Below the pieces are notes generated by a model, which did not search any database, was not told the origin of the DNA, and was given only the letters and a program-made list of their open reading frames with translations. The position numbers and the translations under genes are program-made. Below are positions 42,051-51,861 of a DNA stretch of 64,000 nucleotides, one piece after another; position 1 is the stretch's first letter; each line of letters starts with the position of its first letter. Origin of the DNA: Clostridiales bacterium (GTDB lineage Bacteria > Bacillota > Clostridia > Christensenellales > Aristaeellaceae); NCBI GenBank assembly GCA_004557905.1, contig SFFH01000001.1, positions 138,310 through 202,309 of the forward strand, given 5' to 3'.

Positions 42051-42947
42051 ATGAAATTCGAAATGAAGAATCGCCTCAAGCCCTGCGCGGCGCTCTCCGC
42101 TGTGATCATCGTGATTGCGCTGGTCATGTCCATGATGGGCATGGGCATGAATCTGGGCATCGACTTTACCGGCGGTACCCTGATGACCTATGACATGAAC
42201 GTCAAGACGTTTGACACCGCCGACATCTCTGCGGCGCTGGCTGAGTGCGGTGTGACCGACGCGCAGATCGCCGTGACCGGCGAAGACAAGGATCAGGTGC
42301 AGATCCGCATCAAGGATGTGGAGAACACCGATGATCTGCGCACCGCGCTGGAAGAAAAGCTGTCTGCCAGCTATCCGGACATCGAGTATGTGGACATCAC
42401 CCGCGTCGGCGCGGTGGTCGGCAGCGAGCTGATCAGCAACGCCATCAAGAGCCTGACCCTGGCCGCCGTGCTCATGCTGGTGTACATCGCGTTCCGCTTT
42501 GACCTGTACTCCGGCATCGCCGCCATCATCGGCCTCATTCACGACGTGGCGATCATGCTGTCCTTCGTCGTGATCCTGCGCAGCTTCATCCGCGTGGAGA
42601 CCACCTTTATCGCGGCGCTGCTGACGATTGTCGGCTACTCGATCAACAACACCATCATCATCTTCGACCGCATTCGTGAGAATGTGCACAAGGCGGGCGT
42701 GCGTCAGCTGCCGCGCGAACAGATCGTCAACCTCTCTGTGACGGAGTCCCTGCCGCGCACACTGAACACCACCATCACCACCCTGCTCACCATCGTCACC
42801 CTGTATGTGCTGGGCGTCGATTCCATCAAGCAGTTTGCGCTGCCGCTGATCATCGGCATCCTCGCGGGAACCTATTCCGCGAACCTGATCAATGGCTATG
42901 TCTGGGCGCTGCTGATGGACAAGCGCGGCAAGAAGGCGAAGGCGTAA
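42051..42947 (+). CDS. secF: Protein translocase subunit SecF
   Basis: A 298-residue partner of SecD with six TM helices: the first is AALSAVIIVIALVMSMMGMG, followed by GIDFTGGTLMTYD. The later TM regions include GLIHDVAIMLSFVV, TIVGYSINNTIIIFDRIREN and TLNTTITTLLTIVTLYVLG. The NNTIIIFDRIREN block is a SecF signature. Preceded by GGAGGG. A 130-bp gap with a stem-loop (GTAAGGGCGGG/CCCGCCCTTAC) separates it from recJ. Confidence 0.96.
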   Translation: MKFEMKNRLKPCAALSAVIIVIALVMSMMGMGMNLGIDFTGGTLMTYDMNVKTFDTADISAALAECGVTDAQIAVTGEDKDQVQIRIKDVENTDDLRTALEEKLSASYPDIEYVDITRVGAVVGSELISNAIKSLTLAAVLMLVYIAFRFDLYSGIAAIIGLIHDVAIMLSFVVILRSFIRVETTFIAALLTIVGYSINNTIIIFDRIRENVHKAGVRQLPREQIVNLSVTESLPRTLNTTITTLLTIVTLYVLGVDSIKQFALPLIIGILAGTYSANLINGYVWALLMDKRGKKAKA

Positions 42948-42961
42948 GAAATGGATGGATC

Positions 42962-42990
42962 GTAAGGGCGGGCGGATTACCCGCCCTTAC
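42962..42990 (+). terminator. Terminator-like hairpin after secF
   Basis: Perfect 11-bp stem GTAAGGGCGGG (42962-42972) / CCCGCCCTTAC (42980-42990) with a 7-nt loop. The trailing GGTCTTTG is only weakly T-rich, so readthrough into recJ is possible. Confidence 0.6.
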
Positions 42991-43077
42991 GGTCTTTGAT
43001 TTGCTGCCCTGTTTGGCCGGGGGCATGACGGCATGCCTGCGGCCAAGCCGGGGAATTCTACAGAAGGGAGGCCGCAT

Positions 43078-45495
43078 ATGCTCAGATTCGTGCCCAAGCA
43101 GGACAGGGAGCGGGAGATTCCCGAAGCGCTCCGGTCGCTCGGCGTGCCGCACCAGCTGCTTTGCCTGCTGCTGGATCGCGGAATCGATACGCCTGAGAAG
43201 ATTGACAGGTATCTGCATCCGAAGATGGATGACCTGTACGACCCGATGCGCATGCAGGACATGGACAAAGCGGTTGCGGTCATCCGGGATGCCCTTGATA
43301 AGAACGAGGAAATCGTCGTCTTCGGTGATTACGATGTGGATGGCGTGACGGCGACGGCCATCCTGCTGACCTATCTGCGCAAGCAGGGCGCGAAAGCCGG
43401 CTATTACATTCCGGACCGGCATGGCGAGGGATACGGCCTCAATATGGCGGCGGTCGAGCAGATCGCCTCGCACGCCAGGCTGCTCATCACGGTGGACTGC
43501 GGCATCACCTGCCCAAACGAGGTGGCCCGCGCCCAGGAGCTGGGCATGCGTGTGATCGTCACCGATCACCACCAGCTCGGCCCGCAGCTGCCCGAATGCG
43601 CCGCCGTGCTCAATCCGCTGCTGGGCGATTACCCGTTCCGCCGCCTGTGCGGCGCGGGCGTGGCGTTCAAGCTGGTGCAGGCGCTGGGTGGCATGGAAGC
43701 CATCGAATCCCTGTGGGAGCTGGCGGCGCTGGCGACGATTGCCGACATCGTGCCGCTGCTGGATGAAAACCGCGTGATTGTCTCTTTTGGTCTCAAGGCC
43801 ATGGCGAAAACGCAGCGGCCGGGTCTGATCGCCCTGATGGAATCCGCGGGTGTGGACGCAAAAAATGTGACCGCATCTGACGTGGCCTTCCGCATGGCGC
43901 CGCGCATCAATGCGGGCGGCCGTTTAGCGCTCGCCTCCCGCGGCGTGGAGCTGCTGACCACGCGCAGGATGGAAACCGCACGGGAAATCTCGGCGGAGCT
44001 GGATCAGGACAACACCAAGCGCCGCGAATTGGAGCTGGAGATCTTTGCACAGGCGGATGAGCTGGCACGCAGGGAAATCGATTTTCTCACGGAGCGCGCC
44101 ATCGTCGTGTGCGGCGAGGGCTGGAACCCCGGCGTGATCGGCCTGGCGGCTTCTCGGCTGGTGGAAAAGTACAAATGGCCGACGATTCTGCTGGCCAGGG
44201 ACGGCGATGTGTGCGTCGGCTCGGCGCGCTCGATTCCGGGCGTGGATATTCACCGGGCGCTTGCCACCTGCCGGGACCTGTTTGTCCGCTTCGGTGGCCA
44301 CGCGCAGGCGGCGGGCCTGACGATTGAGGCGAAGAACGTACCGGAATTCAAGCGCCGCCTGACGCAGGCGATTCTTACGCAGTCCGAGCCGGAGGCGTTC
44401 ATTCCGACGGAGGAATACGACCTCGAGCTCGAGCTGACGGACATGACCGAATCGCTCGTACAGGCGTTTTCCTCGATGCAGCCCACGGGCTTTGGCAATC
44501 CCGCGCCGGTGTTCTGCGTGCGCGGCGTGCACACGACCGACGTGCGGGCCATCGGCAAGGAGGGCGCGCACCTGCGCATGCGGCTTGTGAGCGGCAGCGA
44601 CATGCGAAATGCCATCGGCTTTCGCATGGGCGACCGGGCCGGCTCGATGCCGGAGGTGGTGGAGGCCGTCGTGGGGCTGTCGATCAACGAGTGGCAGGAC
44701 AGAAAAAGCGTGCAGTGCGAGCTGCGTCAGCTCAAGGCGTACCTGCCGGCAAAGGCATTCCTTTCGGAGTGCCAGCGTAGAGAAAACGAAATTGACGCGG
44801 CCTTGCTGGGCATGCTGAGCCGGCATGTGGGCAGGGCGGATGTGCGGCGGATCGAGCGCATGACGCTTGAGGAAGCGAAGAAGGTGCTCAGCGGGGAATT
44901 GCTGACCGGCTATCAGGGCACGCTCCTTTGTGTGCATACGGTATCCGCACTCAAGATGCTCAACATCCATCTGGCGATTCTGCATGCGCAGATCGACTAT
45001 GCGGTGCGCACGCTGGACGACATCCGCAGCTTCAATACGCTGGTCATGGCGCCGGACTGGGACAGGCTTGGCTGCCATCCCAGGGCGGTCGTGGCGCTGG
45101 ACGGTTTCATCAGCGATGAGGAGCGGGCCATGGCGCTGGCGCGGTTCCCGGACGCCCGTTTCATCGAGGTCACGGACATGGGCGCCCATACGGTGCGCGC
45201 ATGCGGCAGGCTCCTGCCGGACGACGACCATCTGCGCGCGGTTTACCGCGTGCTGCGCCAAAGAGAAAAGCTGGAATACACGCTTCATTCCCTGGCTGCC
45301 GAGACTGGTCTTGCCGAGAGCCAGGTGCTGTGCGCGATGAGCATCTTCAGCGAGCTGAACCTGATTGAATGCACGCTTGAGCCGCTGCGCTATACCATGC
45401 TCAGAAGCGGGAAGGTTTCACTGGAGGCGAGTCCGCTCCGCGGCAGGCTCATCCGCATGAAGGGATTAAACGGCGAAGGAGGTATACCTGATTGA
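43078..45495 (+). CDS. recJ: Single-stranded-DNA-specific exonuclease RecJ
   Basis: An 805-residue DHH-family 5'-3' exonuclease acting in recombination and repair. The DHH catalytic motifs are visible: VVFGDYDVDGVTATAILL, LITVDCGITCPNE and VIVTDHHQLG. The DHHA1 domain has FGGHAQAAGLTIE, then an OB-fold. The extra C-terminal region (about residues 560-805) is common in Firmicutes RecJ. ATG at 43078 has AAGGGAGG 6 nt upstream. Its stop overlaps the start of rel. The recJ-rel-dtd order matches other Firmicutes. Confidence 0.95.
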   Translation: MLRFVPKQDREREIPEALRSLGVPHQLLCLLLDRGIDTPEKIDRYLHPKMDDLYDPMRMQDMDKAVAVIRDALDKNEEIVVFGDYDVDGVTATAILLTYLRKQGAKAGYYIPDRHGEGYGLNMAAVEQIASHARLLITVDCGITCPNEVARAQELGMRVIVTDHHQLGPQLPECAAVLNPLLGDYPFRRLCGAGVAFKLVQALGGMEAIESLWELAALATIADIVPLLDENRVIVSFGLKAMAKTQRPGLIALMESAGVDAKNVTASDVAFRMAPRINAGGRLALASRGVELLTTRRMETAREISAELDQDNTKRRELELEIFAQADELARREIDFLTERAIVVCGEGWNPGVIGLAASRLVEKYKWPTILLARDGDVCVGSARSIPGVDIHRALATCRDLFVRFGGHAQAAGLTIEAKNVPEFKRRLTQAILTQSEPEAFIPTEEYDLELELTDMTESLVQAFSSMQPTGFGNPAPVFCVRGVHTTDVRAIGKEGAHLRMRLVSGSDMRNAIGFRMGDRAGSMPEVVEAVVGLSINEWQDRKSVQCELRQLKAYLPAKAFLSECQRRENEIDAALLGMLSRHVGRADVRRIERMTLEEAKKVLSGELLTGYQGTLLCVHTVSALKMLNIHLAILHAQIDYAVRTLDDIRSFNTLVMAPDWDRLGCHPRAVVALDGFISDEERAMALARFPDARFIEVTDMGAHTVRACGRLLPDDDHLRAVYRVLRQREKLEYTLHSLAAETGLAESQVLCAMSIFSELNLIECTLEPLRYTMLRSGKVSLEASPLRGRLIRMKGLNGEGGIPD

Positions 45496-47678
45496 CACAC
45501 GATGAATGCAAAAATCTGGACGAACTGATCGCTACGGTGGTCAAATACCATCCGGATGCCGACGTAGCACTGGTTGAAAAGGCATACCACTTCGCAGAGA
45601 AGGCGCACGAGGGACAGATGCGCAAGTCCGGCGAGCCGTACTTTACCCATCCGATGATCGTCGCGGGCATTCTGGCCAAGCTGATGCTGGACCCGCCGAC
45701 GATTGCTGCCGGCCTTCTGCACGACACGGTGGAGGACTGCGAGAACGTGACGCTGGACGTCATCAGCAAGGAGTTCGGCCCGGAGGTCGCGCTGCTGGTG
45801 GACGGCGTCACCAAGCTCAAGCGCCTCGACTTTTCCTCGCGCGTGGAGCAGCAGGCGGAGTCCATCCGCAAGATGATCCTGGCGATGAGCAAGGACATCC
45901 GCGTCGTGCTCATCAAGCTGGCGGACCGCACGCACAACATGCGCACGCTCAAGGCACAGTCCCCGGAGAGCCAGCGGCGCATCGCGCAGGAGACGCTGGA
46001 TATCTACGCGCCGCTTGCGCATCGCCTGGGCGTGTACAAGATCAAGCAGGAGCTGGAGGACCTGTGCCTGCGGTATCTGGACCCGGACGGCTATCAGAAT
46101 CTGATCGCCAAGGTCGGCATGAAGCGCGCCGAGCGCGAGCAGAACATCCAGGCGGTCATGCAGACGCTGGGCGACAAGATCAGGGAGATGGGCATTCAGT
46201 TCGAGATCGACGGCCGCCCGAAGCACTTTTACAGCATCTACCGCAAGATGGTGCTGCAGCACAAGCCCTTTGAGCAGATCTACGACCTGATTGCCCTGCG
46301 CGTGCTGGTCAACAGCGTGCAGGACTGCTATGCGGTGCTGGGCATCGTGCATACGCTGTGGAAGCAGGTGCCCAACCGCTTCAAGGACTATATCTCCATG
46401 CCCAAGCCCAACATGTACCAGTCGCTGCATACGACGGTCGTGGGCGAAAACGGCATGCCCTTTGAGGTGCAGATTCGCACTTACGAGATGCACCGCATTG
46501 CGGAATACGGCATTGCGGCGCACTGGCGCTACAAGGAGGGCAAGCAGGCAGCGGACGGCCTGGACAACAAGCTGTACTGGCTGCGGCAGATTCTGGACTG
46601 GCAGAACGACACGCGCGACTCCGAGGAGTTTATCAAGTCGCTCAAGGTCGATCTGTTCAGCGATGAAATCTTCGTCTTCACGCCCAAGGGCGAGATCGTC
46701 GATCTGCCCAGCGGCGCGACGCCGATTGACTTTGCCTATCGCATCCATACCGCGGTCGGCAACAAGTGCGTCGGCGCGAAGGTGAACGGCCGCATCGTGA
46801 CGCTTGATGCGCCACTGCAGACGGGCGATTTTGTCGAAATCATCACACAGCAGAACAGCAAAGGCCCCAGCCGAGACTGGCTCAAGATTGTCAAGACCTC
46901 GCAGGCGAAGGCCAAAATCCGCAATTTCTACAAGAAGGAGCTCAAGGAGGAGAACATCGCCACGGGCAAGCAGATGCTGGACGCCGAGGCGAAGCGCCAG
47001 TCCTCGAGCCTCTCCGCGCTCATGAAGCCGGAGTACGCAGAGCCGATGCTGCGCAAGTTCTCCTTTGCCGATCTTGACGATCTGTACGCGGCGGTCGGCT
47101 GCGGCGGCATCACCGCGGCGCATGTGATCACGCGCCTGCGCGAGGAGCAGAAGAGCCACGAGAAGCCGCTGGTGCCGGTTCTGCCGCGCGTGGCGCCGGA
47201 GCCTGCACCGGCCAGGGGCGGCAAGTCGACCTCCAAGGACGACATGGGCATCCGCGTCGCGGGCCTGCCGGGCTGCCAGGTGCACTTTGCCAAGTGCTGC
47301 ACGCCGCTGCCGGGCGACGAGATCATCGGCTATATCACGCGCGGACGCGGCGTGACGATCCACTCCCGCGAGTGCGTGAACGTCAATGCCTCCCACGATC
47401 CGGCGCGCTGGATCGACGCGGAGTGGTCCGAGACGACCAACTCCTCCTACAACGGCTCGATTCAGATCCTGGCGACCGACAGGAGCAACCTGCTCGCCGA
47501 TCTGATGAGCTATCTGTCCGCACAGAAGGTGACGGTCTGCGCGCTCAATGCGCGCGTGAACAACAACCAGACCTGCACCATCGAGCTGACGCTGCAGGTG
47601 GCCAGCAAGCAGGAGCTGGACTGGGTTATCAAGCAGATCGCCAAGCGGCAGGATACGATTGAGATCTTCCGCGTGTAA
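45492..47678 (+). CDS. rel: Bifunctional (p)ppGpp synthetase/hydrolase, Rel
   Basis: A 728-residue long RSH protein controlling the stringent response. Domains: HD hydrolase (FTHPMIVAGIL, GLLHDTVEDC, LIKLADRTHNMRTLK), synthetase (FEIDGRPKHFYSIYRKM, YDLIALRVLVNSVQDCY, SMPKPNMYQSLHTTVVG), TGS (FTPKGEIVDLPSGATPIDFAYRIH), then a zinc-finger/helical region (CQVHFAKCCTPLPGDEIIGYIT) and ACT at the end. Both active-site sets are intact. The TTG start at 45492 overlaps the recJ stop and has AAGGAGG 9 nt upstream. No nearer ATG is in frame. Confidence 0.96.
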   Translation: MTHDECKNLDELIATVVKYHPDADVALVEKAYHFAEKAHEGQMRKSGEPYFTHPMIVAGILAKLMLDPPTIAAGLLHDTVEDCENVTLDVISKEFGPEVALLVDGVTKLKRLDFSSRVEQQAESIRKMILAMSKDIRVVLIKLADRTHNMRTLKAQSPESQRRIAQETLDIYAPLAHRLGVYKIKQELEDLCLRYLDPDGYQNLIAKVGMKRAEREQNIQAVMQTLGDKIREMGIQFEIDGRPKHFYSIYRKMVLQHKPFEQIYDLIALRVLVNSVQDCYAVLGIVHTLWKQVPNRFKDYISMPKPNMYQSLHTTVVGENGMPFEVQIRTYEMHRIAEYGIAAHWRYKEGKQAADGLDNKLYWLRQILDWQNDTRDSEEFIKSLKVDLFSDEIFVFTPKGEIVDLPSGATPIDFAYRIHTAVGNKCVGAKVNGRIVTLDAPLQTGDFVEIITQQNSKGPSRDWLKIVKTSQAKAKIRNFYKKELKEENIATGKQMLDAEAKRQSSSLSALMKPEYAEPMLRKFSFADLDDLYAAVGCGGITAAHVITRLREEQKSHEKPLVPVLPRVAPEPAPARGGKSTSKDDMGIRVAGLPGCQVHFAKCCTPLPGDEIIGYITRGRGVTIHSRECVNVNASHDPARWIDAEWSETTNSSYNGSIQILATDRSNLLADLMSYLSAQKVTVCALNARVNNNQTCTIELTLQVASKQELDWVIKQIAKRQDTIEIFRV

Positions 47679-47735
47679 CGGCAGCGCGCTGCCGGATGCT
47701 TCTGAAAATTCTGATCATTGAAGAGAGAGGTACGC

Positions 47736-48185
47736 ATGAGACTCGTGATACAGAGGGTGCTTGAATCCAGCGTCCGGGTGGACGGCAAGGTCGTCGGCCA
47801 GATCGGCAGGGGATTCATGGTGCTTTGCGGCGTGGAGGAAGGCGACACGCTGGACGACGTGCGCTATGGCGTGGAGAAGACGGCCGGCCTGCGCATCTTC
47901 GAGGATGACGCGGGCAAGATGAACCGCTCCATTCTGGACGTGGGCGGCGAGATCCTGGCGATTTCCCAGTTCACGCTGCTGGGCGACGCGCGTCACGGCC
48001 GCCGCCCAAGCTTCTCAACGGCGGCGCGGCCTGACGTGGCCGTGCCCCTGTACGAGGCGTACTGCCAGGGCCTGCGCGAAAAGGGGATCCATGTGGAGAC
48101 CGGCATTTTCCAGGCGGACATGAAGGTTTCCCTGATCAATGACGGCCCGGTGACGCTGCTGCTGGATTCCAGGAGGACATTCTGA
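47736..48185 (+). CDS. dtd: D-aminoacyl-tRNA deacylase
   Basis: A 149-residue enzyme that removes D-amino acids (and glycine) mischarged on tRNA. Family motifs: [17 protein letters not shown] at the N-terminus, [31 protein letters not shown] in the centre (SQxT active site) and the Gly-cis-Pro-equivalent [21 protein letters not shown] near the end. GAGAGAGG precedes the ATG. Its stop overlaps the start of the metallo-beta-lactamase-fold gene (TGATG). The rel-dtd adjacency is a standard Firmicutes pairing. Confidence 0.96.
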   Translation: MRLVIQRVLESSVRVDGKVVGQIGRGFMVLCGVEEGDTLDDVRYGVEKTAGLRIFEDDAGKMNRSILDVGGEILAISQFTLLGDARHGRRPSFSTAARPDVAVPLYEAYCQGLREKGIHVETGIFQADMKVSLINDGPVTLLLDSRRTF

Positions 48186-48793
48186 TGGCTGAACTCGATA
48201 TCAGGGCAGTGACGGGCGGCCCGCTGGACGTGAACACCTATGTGGTGGGATGTGAGGGCAGCGACAGCTGCGTGCTCATCGATCCCGGCGCAGAGGAGGC
48301 GCGCGTGGCGGAGGCCGTGGGCAAGCGCAGGGTGGACGCTGTGCTGCTGACCCATGCGCACTTTGACCACATGCTCCATGCGCAGCCGTGGCTTGACCGG
48401 GGCGCGAGGCTCTATGTGCATGCGCTGGATGCGCAGGCGCTGCGCAGCCCGGCGCTCAACCTCAGCCAGGTGATCAACACGTCGCTCGTGCTGCCCAAGG
48501 CCGATGTGGAATTGCAGGAAGGCGACGTCGTTTGCGAGGCGGGCCTTGCGCTCACCGTGCTGCACACGCCTGGCCATACGCCCGGCGGCGTCTGCTATCT
48601 GAGCGGCGGCACGCTCTTCTGCGGCGATACGCTCTTTTACAGGAGCTATGGCCGGATTGATCTGCCCGGCGGCGATGCGCAGGAGATGGCTGCCTCGCTT
48701 GCGAGGCTGATGCAGCTGCCCGCAGACACAGTGGCCTATCCCGGCCACGGCATGAAGACGAAGATCGCCTGGGAACGGGGGAGCTATGCGTGA
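48185..48793 (+). CDS. Metallo-beta-lactamase-fold hydrolase, glyoxalase II-like
   Basis: A 202-residue MBL-fold protein with the di-metal motif THAHFDHML, then HTPGHTPGGVCYL, CGDTLFYRSYGR and the closing PGHGMKT. This pattern of ligands (HxHxDH, H, D, H) is that of YcbL/glyoxalase II-type hydrolases. The substrate is probably a thioester but is not readable. It shares overlapping codons with dtd upstream and hemZ downstream, so all three are translationally coupled. Confidence 0.92.
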   Translation: MAELDIRAVTGGPLDVNTYVVGCEGSDSCVLIDPGAEEARVAEAVGKRRVDAVLLTHAHFDHMLHAQPWLDRGARLYVHALDAQALRSPALNLSQVINTSLVLPKADVELQEGDVVCEAGLALTVLHTPGHTPGGVCYLSGGTLFCGDTLFYRSYGRIDLPGGDAQEMAASLARLMQLPADTVAYPGHGMKTKIAWERGSYA

Positions 48794-50271
48794 GGATCGC
48801 AATTGAAACGCCGTTTGAGGGCTTTCGCAACGATATTGCGGACGTTGTGCGCCTGTTCTACGGAGAGGGCGCGGCAGTCGCTCCGCAGGAGACGCACGAC
48901 GCGGTGCTTGAGCACACCCATACGCTGGAAAACGGCGTATGGATTGAGGGATTCTCGCTTAGCGGAGGGCCGACCTGTACATTTGTGACGCTGCGCGGCG
49001 AGGCAGTCACCTGCGGCGGCCTGGAGGAAAAGCGCCAGCTCAAGCGGCTGATCAAGCGCTGCTGCTACCGGCTGCTCAAAGAGGTGACGGGCCGCCGCCC
49101 CGCGTGGGGCTCGCTCACGGGCATTCGCCCGACGCGTCTGTACTATCAGCAGATGGAGGGCGGCAAGCGCCGTGAGGAAGCGAGAACGGCGCTGGCAGCG
49201 CTCTTTGACCTGTCGGAGGAGAAGCTCGACCTGCTGGACGAGATCATCACTGCACAGGAGGGGCTGATCGAGCGGCCGCAGAATGCCTGCGATCTGTACA
49301 TCGGCATCCCGTTCTGCACGACGCGCTGCTCGTACTGCTCGTTTTCCTCCGGCGAGATCGGCAACGGCAGGCTGGTCGAGCCGTACCTGAACGCGCTGTT
49401 TCACGAGATCGACCTGTGCAGCGAAATGGCCCGGGACATGGGCCTGGACATCCACGTCGGCTACATTGGCGGCGGCACGCCCAGCAGCCTGACGACCGCG
49501 CAGCTTGACCGCCTGCTTGAGCATGTGCAGCGCCGCTTCGGCACGCTGTCCGAGCTGACGGTGGAGGCCGGCAGGCCGGACACGCTCGACCGGGAGAAGC
49601 TCGCCATGCTGCGCAGCCATCCGGTGACGCGCATCAGCATCAACCCGCAGACCATGAACGACGAAACCCTCCGCGTGATCGGCCGCGCGCACACCGCGCA
49701 GCAGACGATTGACTGCTATGAGCTGGCACGGTCGCTGGGCTTTGACGACATCAACATGGACGTGATCGCCGCATTGCCGGGCGAGGACTACGGGATGTTC
49801 GCGCACACACTTCATGTGATCCGTGTGCTGAACCCGGACAGCCTGACGGTGCATACGCTGGCGGTCAAGCGATCCTCCCGTCTCCACGAGCAGAAATATC
49901 AGCAGCAGGAGGAGGATGTGGCGCGCATGGTGGCGCTGGGCCGGGAGACGGCGCACGCGATGGGTATGCGGGCGTATTACCTGTACAGGCAGAAGTACAT
50001 GGCGCAGAATCTGGAAAACGTGGGCTACGCGAGGCCTGCAAGCATCTGCCGCTACAACATCGACAACATGGAGGAAACCACCAGCGTGCTGGCGCTGGGC
50101 GCGGGCGGAATCTCAAAATGTGTGATGCGGCAAGAGGAAAAGATCCTGCGCGCACCGAATATAGCCAATATCGAGCAGTACATCGACCGCGTCGACGAGA
50201 TGGCGGCGCGCAAGCGCGAGGCCTTTGAGGAAAAGGCGAAGCGTCTGGCGCAGGCGGGCAAAGGAGCGTGA
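48790..50271 (+). CDS. hemZ: Coproporphyrinogen III oxidase-like radical-SAM protein HemZ
   Basis: A 493-residue HemN/HemZ-family protein. The N-terminal about 155 residues are specific to HemZ. The radical-SAM core begins with YIGIPFCTTRCSYCSF (C-x3-C-x2-C) and continues with VGYIGGGTPSSL, TVEAGRPD, RISINPQTMND and DINMDVIAALPGED. The C-terminal part has YYLYRQKYMAQNLENVGYA. It may catalyse oxygen-independent porphyrinogen decarboxylation or have drifted to another role; no other heme genes are in the window. GTG start at 48790 overlaps the preceding stop by 4 bp. Confidence 0.93.
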   Translation: MRIAIETPFEGFRNDIADVVRLFYGEGAAVAPQETHDAVLEHTHTLENGVWIEGFSLSGGPTCTFVTLRGEAVTCGGLEEKRQLKRLIKRCCYRLLKEVTGRRPAWGSLTGIRPTRLYYQQMEGGKRREEARTALAALFDLSEEKLDLLDEIITAQEGLIERPQNACDLYIGIPFCTTRCSYCSFSSGEIGNGRLVEPYLNALFHEIDLCSEMARDMGLDIHVGYIGGGTPSSLTTAQLDRLLEHVQRRFGTLSELTVEAGRPDTLDREKLAMLRSHPVTRISINPQTMNDETLRVIGRAHTAQQTIDCYELARSLGFDDINMDVIAALPGEDYGMFAHTLHVIRVLNPDSLTVHTLAVKRSSRLHEQKYQQQEEDVARMVALGRETAHAMGMRAYYLYRQKYMAQNLENVGYARPASICRYNIDNMEETTSVLALGAGGISKCVMRQEEKILRAPNIANIEQYIDRVDEMAARKREAFEEKAKRLAQAGKGA

Positions 50272-50278
50272 AAGCCGC

Positions 50279-51277
50279 ATGATCATCAGCGATAAACAGG
50301 AACTGCGCCGCTGCGTCAAGCAGCTGGTGCGGCGCGCCGAGGTTTGCGAGGCTTCACTGGACTTTGACGTGTCCGGCGGCGAGATCGGCGTGGAGGCGAT
50401 GCTCGACACCTGGGCGCATCCGGCGGCGATGCCGGACGAGGCCCTACGCCGCGCGACAGCGGAGCACACGCCGTTTGATCCGGACGCGGCGGCGATGTTC
50501 GCAGCGCTTGACGCGATGGATCTGCCTGTGCGCGACCTTGACCGCGCGCAGGCGATGGTTGCAGAGTACGAGCGTCCGGCGTATCTGCGCGAGGTGCTCG
50601 ACACGATGCGCGCCCGGTGTGTGCTCGTGTGCGTGCCCATGGAGAAAGCGACGCGGTTTGAGGACGACCGGCTCGAGCCGCTGCTTGTGGCAAGCGGCGA
50701 TCTGTTCGTGCCCGGCCGCTACGGCGTGGATTATGCCGGCGCGGCGAGGAAGCTTGTCGACTGCGCGCAGGCCTGCGGCGCGGGAAATCTGCTGATGGAG
50801 CACTTTGACGCGCAGGCGCTGCGCTACTGCCTGCTGCCGCTCTGCCAGGACAACGGCTATGCGCTGCATGTGCAGCTGCGTTCCTGCGAGGAGATCGACC
50901 GCTTTGCGCTGCTGCTGGATGAGTTCGACGGCGTGCGGGCGCTGGCCGGCGCGCAGGCGTCGTGCGAGCTTCATCTGATTGACGCGGCCGCGCAGCGCAT
51001 GCGGCTGCTGGTCTGCTTGAGCGACTGCGCACATATGAGCGCGGCGCTGGGGACACTGGGCACGCGCTTTGTCGCCTACAGCGCGCAGGCGAAGCTGCCG
51101 GAGCAGATGCTGGGCCGCTGGTTGCTGGCCAGGGAAAGCATCTGGCAGGCGCTGGCCAATGCCTACCTGCCGCTGGCCCGAAGCGGCTATACGCTGGACA
51201 CCGCCGCGATCGAGCGCGACGTGAGACGGCTTCTTGGCGACAACCTGATGGCGCTGTGCAGGCCTGAAACCCTGTAA
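50279..51277 (+). CDS. Uncharacterised protein, possible amidohydrolase-like barrel
   Basis: A 332-residue cytoplasmic protein that I do not recognise. The body alternates helices and short hydrophobic strands (CVLVCVPMEK, LFVPGRYGVD, GNLLMEHFDAQAL, GYALHVQLRS). A C-terminal helix reads ESIWQALANAYLPLARSGYTLD then IERDVRRLLGDNLMALC, resembling the end of some amidohydrolase-fold proteins. However, I see no complete metal-binding His set, so this could be a degenerate or substrate-binding barrel. The start at 50279 has AAAGGAG, spaced 12 nt. It sits 7 bp after hemZ and 37 bp before the cyclophilin. Composition matches its neighbours. Confidence 0.7.
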   Translation: MIISDKQELRRCVKQLVRRAEVCEASLDFDVSGGEIGVEAMLDTWAHPAAMPDEALRRATAEHTPFDPDAAAMFAALDAMDLPVRDLDRAQAMVAEYERPAYLREVLDTMRARCVLVCVPMEKATRFEDDRLEPLLVASGDLFVPGRYGVDYAGAARKLVDCAQACGAGNLLMEHFDAQALRYCLLPLCQDNGYALHVQLRSCEEIDRFALLLDEFDGVRALAGAQASCELHLIDAAAQRMRLLVCLSDCAHMSAALGTLGTRFVAYSAQAKLPEQMLGRWLLARESIWQALANAYLPLARSGYTLDTAAIERDVRRLLGDNLMALCRPETL

Positions 51278-51314
51278 CATGAACCATTCACATCATTTTC
51301 AGGAGGATAAGACA

Positions 51315-51848
51315 ATGAGCAATCCGATTTTTACCATTGAGATGGAAAACGGCATGACCATGAAGGGCGAGCTGTACCCGGAGATGGCGCCCAACAGCGT
51401 GGCGAACTTTGTGGAGCTGGCCAACAGCGGCTTCTATGACGGCGTAATCTTCCACCGCGTGATTCCGGGCTTCATGATCCAGGGCGGCGATCCGATGGGC
51501 CAGGGCATCGGCGGCCCGGGCTACTCGATCCGCGGTGAGTTTGCGCGCAACGGCTTTGACAATCCGCTCAAGCACACCCGCGGCGTGCTCTCCATGGCGC
51601 GCAGCATGATGCCCAATTCCGCCGGCAGCCAGTTCTTCATCATGGTCGACGATGCGCCGCATCTGGACGGCCAGTACGCCGCGTTCGGCAAGGTGACCGA
51701 GGGTATGGAGACCGCTGACGCGATCGTGGCTGCGCCGCGCGACCGCCGCAACGACAAGCCGTACGAGGACCAGAAGATGAAGTCTGTCCGCGTGGAGACC
51801 TTCGGCGTGGAATACAAGGCCGAGAAGCTCAAGAGCAGCAGGTTCTGA
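51315..51848 (+). CDS. Peptidyl-prolyl cis-trans isomerase, cyclophilin type
   Basis: A 177-residue cytoplasmic cyclophilin that accelerates proline isomerisation in folding proteins. The signature FHRVIPGFMIQGGDP contains the catalytic Arg, followed by GVLSMARSMMPNSAGSQFFIM and YAAFGKVTEGMETADAI. No signal peptide is present. AGGAGG precedes the ATG. It lies between the unknown protein and zapA. Confidence 0.95.
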   Translation: MSNPIFTIEMENGMTMKGELYPEMAPNSVANFVELANSGFYDGVIFHRVIPGFMIQGGDPMGQGIGGPGYSIRGEFARNGFDNPLKHTRGVLSMARSMMPNSAGSQFFIMVDDAPHLDGQYAAFGKVTEGMETADAIVAAPRDRRNDKPYEDQKMKSVRVETFGVEYKAEKLKSSRF

Positions 51849-51861
51849 TCGGGAGGCGCCT

